From assembly GCA_026770595.1 (NCBI GenBank), contig MU634727.1, forward strand, positions 1-10,574: DNA of 10,574 nucleotides, written 5' to 3'. Below the pieces are notes generated by a model. That model saw only the letters and a program-made list of their open reading frames with translations. It was not told the DNA's origin and searched no databases. Positions 1 to 4,687 of the stretch are shown piece after piece (position 1 is the stretch's first letter; each line of letters opens with the position of its first letter). This DNA is from Ochromonadaceae sp. CCMP2298. Taxonomy: Eukaryota; Sar; Synurophyceae; Ochromonadales; Ochromonadaceae. A program made the position numbers and the translations under genes.

Positions 1-2
1 TG

Positions 3-533
3 GAGGGTGTTTGGGTTATTGGCGGAGCGGAAAGAGGTGGGGACCGGAGAGTTTTCCTGGCCCAAGTCCCAGATCGCAGCGCTGAGACTGTGGCGGCGGT
101 CATCGAGCAGAACGTTGCTCCGGGCACCCTGTTGTACTCCGACTGCTGGAAGGGCTACAGGAAGGAGGATCTTCTGGCAATCGACGTAACTCACGACACG
201 GTGAACCACTCCAAGTTCTTCAAGGATCCCAACACTGGAGTGCATACAAACACTATCGAGGGCACCTGGAGCGCGGTGAAGCGCGGCATTCCAGTGAGAC
301 ATCGCGCCAAGGCGCTGATCGACAAGGGCCTCATCACGTACGTCTGGAAGAGCAGGCACAGAGGTGGGCACCAGTGGCCCGCCTTTCTCAGCGCAATGGG
401 AAGATGCCACTTTCCTGACATCCTGTACGTGGCGCCTGTGAAAGTGGTGAACTACGCTTTTTGGGTATCTCTCCTGGTGGGCTTATGGCTTGCGGGAATT
501 GTTGTGGCCTACCGTCACTACCAAAACTACTAA
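3..533 (+). CDS. Merlin/ISXO2-like (IS1595-type) DDE transposase, C-terminal part
   Basis: The reading frame is open from the left edge (frame starting at base 3) to TAA at 531-533, giving 176 residues. Its N-terminus lies outside the window. The sequence shows the hallmarks of the ISXO2-like DDE domain, used by bacterial IS1595/IS1016 elements and eukaryotic Merlin transposons: GGAERG and RRVFLAQVPDRSA near the start, YSDCWKGY (second catalytic Asp, about residue 47), VNHSKFFKDP, and GVHTNTIEGTWSAVKRG (catalytic Glu, about residue 86). The family cuts and pastes DNA at short terminal inverted repeats. The usual C-terminal block after the KRG motif is recognisable only weakly. The protein instead ends in a hydrophobic, membrane-helix-like stretch (about residues 148-170) and a short YRHYQNY tail. 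No terminal inverted repeat or target duplication could be seen downstream. It may be a live element, a relic or a domesticated copy. Family assignment is firm; activity is unknown. Confidence 0.85.
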   Translation, partial: EGVWVIGGAERGGDRRVFLAQVPDRSAETVAAVIEQNVAPGTLLYSDCWKGYRKEDLLAIDVTHDTVNHSKFFKDPNTGVHTNTIEGTWSAVKRGIPVRHRAKALIDKGLITYVWKSRHRGGHQWPAFLSAMGRCHFPDILYVAPVKVVNYAFWVSLLVGLWLAGIVVAYRHYQNY

Positions 534-534
534 T

Positions 535-578
535 TGTCATTCCTGACATTTGTCATTCCTGATATTCCTGACATTCCT
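535..578. repeat. Short tandem direct repeats after the transposase stop
   Basis: Two adjacent 16-base units, TGTCATTCCTGACATT (535-550) and TGTCATTCCTGATATT (551-566), differ by one base. A third, partial unit CCTGACATTCCT (567-578) follows. They begin two bases after the transposase stop codon and run into an AT-rich stretch with TTAATTAATTAATT (589-602). They could be part of the 3' UTR or subterminal repeats of the transposon. Confidence 0.7.
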
Positions 579-658
579 TGCAATGCATTTAATTAATTAA
601 TTGCTGCACCTAAGAATTAAAGACTTAAAATCTATAAGACTTGATATTTATGGAGTAC

Positions 659-805
659 CTACTTTCCGATGTTCAAGTTGTCTCTGGCTTCTTGAGCGAC
701 CGCCTGGGCTTGCAGCACGCAATCAGAGCCAAGTTCCGTCTCAGCGATGTTCCATTTGATAAAGGCTTGACGCTTATGAGCAGCCACCTCGTCGATGGAG
801 GACAT
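659..805 (-). CDS. Possible small protein or terminal exon, 48 aa, unrecognised
   Basis: On the minus strand an ATG (805-803) opens 48 codons ending in TAG (661-659). The predicted peptide begins MSSIDEVAAHKRQAF and ends EARDNLNIGK. Its composition looks protein-like: acidic and amphipathic, predicted helical, with mixed polar residues and no low-complexity runs. An in-frame TAA lies nine codons upstream, so as an unspliced ORF it starts at this ATG. It could instead be the last exon of a gene spliced from further right. Third-position GC is lower than in the clear genes of the window. No family was recognised. It sits between the transposase and the hairpin cluster, so it may also be decayed transposon coding sequence. 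Confidence 0.3.
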   Translation of the reverse strand: MSSIDEVAAHKRQAFIKWNIAETELGSDCVLQAQAVAQEARDNLNIGK

Positions 806-839
806 GATGTAGGCCCTTATACCAGCTCCTTACAACTTC

Positions 840-996
840 CACATCACCGTTACTGGTGATGTGAACGCTCCCCTGCACCTCAACGCGGGTCAGGGGAGCA
901 GCTCCGACCTGTGAGGTGCAGGCGCACCACAACGGCCACCGCAGCTTATAGAAGCTGCGGGGCCATACACTAGTACAGCACGTCGGCTGGTGTGGC
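840..996. ncRNA. Dense hairpin cluster, candidate structured RNA
   Basis: Five stems fall within 157 bases. CACATCACC (840-848) pairs with GGTGATGTG (855-863). GCTCCCCTG (867-875) pairs with CAGGGGAGC (891-899). CCTGCACCTCA (872-882) pairs with TGAGGTGCAGG (912-922). CCGCAGCTT (939-947) pairs with AAGCTGCGG (952-960) around an ATAG loop. GCCA..CAC (962-970) pairs with GTGTGGC (990-996) with a two-base bulge. The first four are perfect stems of 9-11 bp. The second and third overlap and cannot form together. No snRNA, SRP, RNase P, tRNA or snoRNA signature was recognised. Strand is undetermined because all stems are symmetrical. It could also be a palindromic transposon relic rather than an RNA gene. 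Confidence 0.45.
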
Positions 997-1255
997 ATAG
1001 TAGAATAGACCAGACACTGCATCAGCTGAGATGCTTGTTACTGCTCTTGTAAATTAAAAGATGCAGAATTCAATTCAGCTTGCTTCACTTTACAAGAGAA
1101 GAACAGTGAACACCTACAGCAGAGACAATCTACAGTGGGGTCAGGGCTGTTCTATAAATGGAGAGCACTTCGTGTACAAGTGCTAGTTCTCTGCATGCCC
1201 CTACTTACCTCTGCAGTCGGCCACACAGCTCAGTTCACCAGACATGGGCGCCGAA
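997..1255. other. Non-genic stretch with one imperfect hairpin and splice-like signals
   Basis: No convincing coding sequence was seen. AGCACTT (1164-1170) and AAGTGCT (1178-1184) form a perfect 7-bp stem with partly complementary flanks. TATAAAT occurs at 1154-1160 on the plus strand without an evident gene after it. On the minus strand a strong donor GAG|GTAAGTA (intron start 1208) and an acceptor CTGCTGTAG (ending 1114) could bound a 95-nt intron in the 3' UTR of the gene to the right. Confidence 0.4.
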
Positions 1256-1669
1256 CTACGGCTGCAGGTCCGCGAGCGTGAGGGGAATGGCAATGCTCTC
1301 CACCTCCTCCTTGTCCCAAATGGTCAGAAGCATGAGCGTGCTCTGGCACAACATGTTCACATCCTCCATCCGGGTGTGAAGCCACCACTTGCGCAGCTGG
1401 GCGAAGCGCTTGCGAAGCACGCATACCGGCTTGCCCTCGCGGCGCCACTCCGACATGAGCTCGGGCACGGAGTCAAGAAACTGGTCCAAGTGGCACACGG
1501 GCTGGAAGCGATGAAAGTCGATCAAGTTGAGCAGGACCTGTGGAGAGTCTTCCGTGATACGCGCAGCATCCATGTACGAAGAGCCAACGCGACGCCTAAC
1601 GCCCGCGAATTCGGTCTCGTCGGAGTCCACGCCGGCGTCCTCCAGTTGCTGCTCGTCGACGGGGATCAT
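1256..1669 (-). CDS. Hypothetical protein, 137 aa, unrecognised
   Basis: A single-exon minus-strand ORF runs from ATG (1669-1667) to TAG (1258-1256). Two features favour this strand over the longer overlapping plus-strand frame. Third positions are strongly GC-biased in this frame, and the composition is natural, with paired Trp and many acidic and basic residues. The plus-strand frame is unusually rich in His, Leu and Ala, as expected of a shadow. Residues 1-30 are acidic and probably disordered (MIPVDEQQLEDAGVDSDE). The rest looks like an alpha-helical domain, with LLNLIDFHRF, LDQFLDSVPELM, LRKRFAQLRKWW and MEDVNMLCQSTLMLLTIW as landmarks. There is no signal peptide or membrane helix. It is divergently transcribed from the 179-aa gene across a 487-bp intergenic region. 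No family is recognised, and additional exons to the left cannot be excluded. Confidence 0.6.
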   Translation of the reverse strand: MIPVDEQQLEDAGVDSDETEFAGVRRRVGSSYMDAARITEDSPQVLLNLIDFHRFQPVCHLDQFLDSVPELMSEWRREGKPVCVLRKRFAQLRKWWLHTRMEDVNMLCQSTLMLLTIWDKEEVESIAIPLTLADLQP

Positions 1670-1863
1670 GGCGCGCCCTTAAAAACACTGCCACCACGAG
1701 CAATAAGGAATATTCGCTGTCTCCAGCCTCAAGCGGCGGTAGCCTCGCTTTCTGGGAGTCTGCCTCGGTTTTTCCCGCCCTTGGCCTGCGGCCTCGTGCT
1801 GGGAAAAAACCTCGGCGCCCCCACAAAATCTTGGCTGGAAACCGCTGTCGACGCAAGTTACTA

Positions 1864-1877
1864 TTTTTTTACCCCAA
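1864..1877 (-). promoter_or_regulatory. GGGGTAAAAA element facing the minus-strand gene
   Basis: Read on the minus strand this is TTGGGGTAAAAAAA, about 195 nt upstream of the ATG at 1669. It is the left arm of a perfect 12-bp inverted repeat (1866-1877 with 1948-1959). The same core recurs upstream of other genes in the window, so a shared promoter element is plausible. A protein that binds it is not known to me. Confidence 0.4.
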
Positions 1878-1947
1878 AAACCCATGTAACGGAATGGTTA
1901 CGCGGGTTTTATTAATGTGTCTCCTATTTTATTGATTAAAACCCACC

Positions 1948-1975
1948 TTGGGGTAAAAATTTTGGGGGGTGAAAA
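1948..1975 (+). promoter_or_regulatory. Paired GGGGTRAAAA elements facing the plus-strand gene
   Basis: TTGGGGTAAAAA (1948-1959) is followed by GGGGTGAAAA (1966-1975), lying 182-209 nt upstream of the ATG at 2157. The first copy mirrors the element at 1864-1877, so each divergent gene has its own copy in the same orientation and at nearly the same distance. Confidence 0.4.
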
Positions 1976-2000
1976 TTACCCCCAAGTAGCAGTACCGTAC

Positions 2001-2030
2001 TGCTGACTGCTGACCTGCTGACGCGTCAGC
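2001..2030. promoter_or_regulatory. CTGCTGA repeats ending in a 14-bp palindrome
   Basis: CTGCTGA-type units around 2000-2020 run into GCTGACGCGTCAGC (2017-2030), a perfect 14-bp palindrome with an ACGCGT centre and TGAC/GTCA half-sites. It lies about 130 nt upstream of the ATG at 2157. The shape suits a dimeric transcription factor such as a bZIP protein. ACGCGT is also the yeast MCB core, but relevance here is only inferred. Confidence 0.35.
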
Positions 2031-2156
2031 GCATTGAGAACCTCGTTTTTTTGTGTCACCTTGCAAATTATCTTGCTTCTGACGAGAAGCGGCAGGAGCC
2101 CTGGGAGCAGCAGTTCTACAGTTCTGCCTCACACTTGACACAGCTACCAGGAAAAA

Positions 2157-2696
2157 ATGTTCCACACGACTCTCCTGCTCGTGGTTACGGCCATCATGCT
2201 CCTCGGCGTGAACGCCTTCTGCCAGAGCAAGATGAACCAATTCGCGCAAAGGCGCGCTCTGAACGCCCTGGAGCCCGAGGTGCTCGCGAAGCTCGACGAG
2301 ATCAAGGGCAAGTATGACCGCGTTGTCAATGTGGATTCCGCTGAGGCCAATGCGGAATCGGCTATGCTCAAGGAGGTAGCAGAGAAGTACGGCACCTACG
2401 TCGAGATAAAGAAGCTGATCATCAAGATCCGCACCATGTACATCGACGAGGCCTCGGACGCAAGAAAGGCAAAGCAGCTTAAGAGTTTCGTAGACCTGTA
2501 CAAGGGCAAGGTGGAGCTTGAGCAGATTTTGCGGGAAAAAGCGGGGTTCCCTACGATTAAGGGGATGGCCGAGGGACTTTCGGAACTCGCTGCTCTGGAC
2601 GCACAGCTTGCCTCTCTGCAGGCCAAGCTAGACAAGGCAGAGATCAAGATCCCCGAGGGAATGTCCACCCGTTTCGCGAGATTCGGCACCCCTTAA
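2157..2696 (+). CDS. Predicted plastid-targeted helical protein, 179 aa, unrecognised
   Basis: A single exon runs from ATG at 2157 (preceded by AAAAA) to TAA at 2694-2696. Residues 1-20 form a signal peptide with a hydrophobic core (LLLVVTAIMLLG) and a cleavage site VNA^FC. The Phe just after cleavage is the known import signal of heterokont and cryptophyte plastid preproteins, and the following QSKMNQFAQRRALNAL is a basic, transit-like stretch. The mature part is almost entirely alpha-helical and highly charged: EVLAKLDEIKGKYDRVVNV, EVAEKYGTYVEIKKLI, KAKQLKSFVDLYKGKVELE, and a heptad-like segment LSELAALDAQLASLQAKL (about residues 141-158). There is no second, thylakoid-type signal, so a stromal location is inferred. 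Codons are strongly GC3-biased. I do not recognise the family. Both the gene and its targeting are well supported; the function is open. Confidence 0.8.
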   Translation: MFHTTLLLVVTAIMLLGVNAFCQSKMNQFAQRRALNALEPEVLAKLDEIKGKYDRVVNVDSAEANAESAMLKEVAEKYGTYVEIKKLIIKIRTMYIDEASDARKAKQLKSFVDLYKGKVELEQILREKAGFPTIKGMAEGLSELAALDAQLASLQAKLDKAEIKIPEGMSTRFARFGTP

Positions 2697-2747
2697 TCCC
2701 ATAGTGCTAGCTTCTGCATTCTTTATACTGGTATATGGGAGGAGCAC

Positions 2748-2753
2748 AATAAA
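2748..2753 (+). terminator. Polyadenylation signal AATAAA
   Basis: AATAAA lies 52 nt after the stop of the 179-aa gene, in a suitable place for 3' end formation. It is the only canonical copy close to the end of a clear gene in this window. Confidence 0.55.
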
Positions 2754-3079
2754 CTTTAACAGAGGCAGGGAACCTGAGAACAGGGAACCCGGGACCTTAT
2801 GCTTGACCTGACGCATACCGATACCGGTACGAGACCTACGTGTAGCTTGTGCAACAGCTCCACGCGTCCTTTCTTCAACCCGCAAGACAATTTCTTTATT
2901 CTCTGCCCCTGCTCTGTCTGTGCACCTCCATACCCTGCGCACCTATACTAAGCTATACTAGGATTCTTGAATGTACATTCCTCCCAAATGTGAAAGTATA
3001 AAAACCAACGAAACTCCTTCTGTTAAAAAACAAACAAGCCTCTGCTTATTGCTTCAAATTTATGTTAACTTTAGTACTA

Positions 3080-3112
3080 AATGATAAGCAGTGCAAGGTC
3101 CCATATTGGCCC
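3080..3112. repeat. Duplicated segment, copy in the 3' flank
   Basis: AATGATAAGCAGTGCAAGG then CCATATTGGC resembles 3447-3480 (AATGATAAGGTGCAAGGG then ATATTGGC), with small indels. The second copy lies in the intron of the adjacent minus-strand gene. Weaker similarity seems to continue for about 15 bases to the left of both copies. Confidence 0.55.
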
Positions 3113-3165
3113 CTGATCCCTGCTATGTTGGTCCCTGCTAAGGTATGTCTTTTGACCAGGCCACT

Positions 3166-4016
3166 TTAGAACTTGTCGTTCTTCCACTGCGTTCCCGTGT
3201 CCTCACCGTCCAGACTGGGTTGTCCCTTCTTCTTCTGCGCTTTGTTGTCCTTGATGCGGAAGTCGACCTTGAACGCTTTACGCTTCATTAGATCGAATTC
3301 CTTAATGAAGGCGCGGTACTTTGCTTTATTGGTGGCCAGGTCCGTGATCTCCTCCTCCTCAATCTTCCGTGCCTAAAACAATAAAAACGGTAGGAAACAA
3401 TGACAATCGATTAAACAATGGTCGAACCATCGATTTATAATAGTCGAATGATAAGGTGCAAGGGTGCATATTGGCACTCCGTACTTACCGCCACGTGGAC
3501 TAAAAAACGCTCCTCCGTAACACGCGCAGTCTCGGCCTTCGCCGTATCAAAATCAATCCCCTTGGATTTATGCCATCCCCTGGGGTTCGAAAAGTCGTAC
3601 CCAAAAACCGCCGCCTCCGTCTCCTCCAGCGACATCGTATACGCCTCCCACCATGGGTCAATGGGATTAACGTCGTCCTCCCACACCTCGGTTCTGTATT
3701 TAGCGCGGCCCCAGGCGGCATCCATCCTCTGCTCAAGGCCGAGCATATTCGAAACAGGGGGGCGGGTCCCGGGCCATAAATGACTAGTCTTTTCCCACGC
3801 CCTCGCAGCATTCGCGCCCATCGGCCAAGGCTGCGGGGTCCCATCCCCACGAGCCTCCGAAACAATCCTCAAGAGATCTTCAGGCGACAGATTTCTTATA
3901 TCTTCTTCGTCCATATTCAGTCGTGTCCTTGCAATGCTGGCGCTGGGTAATGCGCTGAAGAATGCATCGCAGCACGCGAGCGAGGCCAGCACGACCGCTA
4001 AGAGGATTCTGCTCAT
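3166..4016 (-). CDS. Predicted plastid-targeted protein, 244 aa, two exons, unrecognised
   Basis: Exon 1 is 4016-3489 and exon 2 is 3372-3166. The 116-nt intron (3488-3373) has donor GTGGCG|GTAAGTAC and acceptor ATTGTTTTAG|GCACGG, in phase 0. The spliced CDS is 735 nt and ends in TAA (3168-3166). Reading through the donor instead adds 17 unrelated residues before a stop, which supports the splice. Residues 1-18 are a signal peptide (ILLAVVLASLACCDA) cleaved before FF. The following FFSALPSASIARTRLN is Ser/Ala/Arg-rich and looks like a stramenopile plastid transit peptide. The mature part begins with an acidic helix (MDEEDIRNLSPEDLL). A Trp-rich middle follows, with WPMGANAARAWEKTSHLWPG and VWEDDVNPIDPWWEAY. 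The C-terminal half is Lys-rich, with KYRAFIKEFDLMKRKAFKVDF and a KKK run, and ends WKNDKF. No catalytic motif is recognised. The Lys-rich tail could bind nucleic acid or an acidic partner, but that is only inferred. Confidence 0.82.
3447..3480. repeat. Duplicated segment, intron copy
   Basis: This copy lies within the minus-strand intron, starting about eight bases inside its donor. It matches 3080-3112 over about 32 bases, with small indels. It may be a small mobile-element relic or a local duplication that seeded part of the intron. Confidence 0.55.
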
Positions 4017-4161
4017 GTTGTTGACAGTGCGGGCGAGTCAACCGGAACCAGATGCAAACAGAATGTGTCGAACGTTGCACTGGCTTTCACCTCTCTTTCA
4101 TAACCTGCATAGCTTGCATCTTTCGCGAGTTGCATCAGTGCATCCCCTTCCCTCCTACTTT

Positions 4162-4176
4162 GTTTTTTGTCACCCC
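4162..4176 (-). promoter_or_regulatory. GGGGTGACAAAAAAC element upstream of the 244-aa gene
   Basis: On the minus strand this reads GGGGTGACAAAAAAC, about 146-160 nt upstream of the ATG at 4016. It resembles the GGGGTRAAAA elements seen upstream of other genes and has the same orientation relative to its gene, but carries an inserted C. Confidence 0.35.
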
Positions 4177-4231
4177 AAAAACCGAAAAAAACAGCGTCAC
4201 ATATATGATTTTTTTGACAAAAAGGCGACAA

Positions 4232-4687
4232 CTAAATCGAACATCTTCCCAAGCCATAAAGTGAAACGTCCGTAAAAGACCCAAAATCATAAATATTTGG
4301 CGGGTTTTTAAAGAGACCTTCTACAAAATCATCTTGGGGTGCAGGATTTTTGGGTTCCCACTTTGCAGTGGTTGCGGATTGATCTTCAAGTCTGTGGTTG
4401 AACTCCCCATCTTCCTTGGTATGGAGTTTTGGAGTTTTGGCTGGAGTTTTGGAGGGGAGGGGACTCACGAGAAAATTAGGGACCCTCTCCGTTTGGATGC
4501 TATTTTCTTCCAGCAAATCTTTGCTTCTCAAACCTTCATCCTCGCCCCATTCTGCTGTGGCTGAGTGGAGGTCAGCGGCAGGTGGCTGATTGACCCGAGC
4601 GCGATCTGCACTACGCCCCTGAGAGCGCTTACGGAGACCGGAGCCTGGAGACTGCAGGGGGGGCACCGGAAGTGTGGTTGCATGCAC
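4232..4687 (-). CDS. Doubtful ORF without ATG, possible terminal exon
   Basis: An open frame of about 150 codons ends in TAG at 4234-4232. It contains no ATG at all and meets a stop upstream at 4705-4703, so it can be real only as a 3' exon. A pyrimidine-rich acceptor (CCCCCCCTGCAG, ending about 4654) could start it. The translated tail (KWEPKNPAPQDD, then FKNPPNIYDFGSFTDVSLYG) looks protein-like. However, its codons are AT-rich, unlike the neighbouring genes, and its beginning overlaps the start of the transferase gene on the other strand. Any upstream exon would have to lie antisense to that gene. It may therefore be an accidental frame in the promoter region. Confidence 0.2.
   Translation of the reverse strand: MHATTLPVPPLQSPGSGLRKRSQGRSADRARVNQPPAADLHSATAEWGEDEGLRSKDLLEENSIQTERVPNFLVSPLPSKTPAKTPKLHTKEDGEFNHRLEDQSATTAKWEPKNPAPQDDFVEGLFKNPPNIYDFGSFTDVSLYGLGRCSI
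4422..4450. repeat. GGAGTTTT short repeats
   Basis: Three copies of GGAGTTTT lie at 4423-4430, 4431-4438 and 4443-4450, and GGAGGGGAGGGG follows. They lie about 230-260 nt upstream of the transferase start codon. On the plus strand the region 4232-4681 otherwise shows no gene and no clear TATA box. Confidence 0.6.

Larger units (their letters stand above)
1670..2156. promoter_or_regulatory. Divergent intergenic region serving two genes
   Basis: This 487-bp gap separates two divergent start codons and must hold both promoters. It contains a 10-bp inverted repeat GGTTTTTCCC (1767-1776) / GGGAAAAAACC (1801-1811). It also holds an exact match to the E2F consensus TTTSSCGC (TTTCCCGC, 1771-1778), the mirrored GGGGTAAAAA elements listed separately, and CTGCTGA repeats with a palindrome near 2000-2030. 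No canonical TATA box was found at a typical distance from either ATG. Confidence 0.6.
2697..3165. other. Convergent intergenic region, 3' UTRs only
   Basis: This lies between the ends of two converging genes, and no supported ORF was found. It holds short direct repeats: CAGGGAACC (2766-2774, 2781-2789), CTATACTA (2943-2950, 2953-2960) and TCCCTGCTA (3117-3125, 3132-3140). A minus-strand AATAAA lies at 2900-2895, which is 266 nt past the stop of the left-facing gene. Part of a duplicated segment is at 3080-3112. Confidence 0.5.

Noticed and set aside
1154-1160. TATAAAT as a promoter on the plus strand
   Set aside because: No convincing plus-strand gene follows. The match alone is not enough.
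1114-1208. Coding intron for the 137-aa gene on the minus strand
   Set aside because: The donor and acceptor look good, but the ORF already stops at 1256, so it could only be a 3' UTR intron. The joined frame after it stays open only briefly.
1663-1680. GGCGCGCC next to the start codon as cloning-vector sequence
   Set aside because: It is an isolated 8-base match in GC-rich DNA, and no vector sequence surrounds it.
1244-1915. Long plus-strand ORF (223 codons) across the 137-aa minus gene
   Set aside because: It is His/Leu/Ala-rich and lacks natural domain texture. The minus frame has the GC3 bias and composition of the other genes, so this is its antisense shadow.
4565-4681. Longer N-terminus for the transferase from GTG at 4565
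   Set aside because: There is no ATG in this extension and a TGA lies just before it. The first ATG at 4682 starts a plausible targeting segment.
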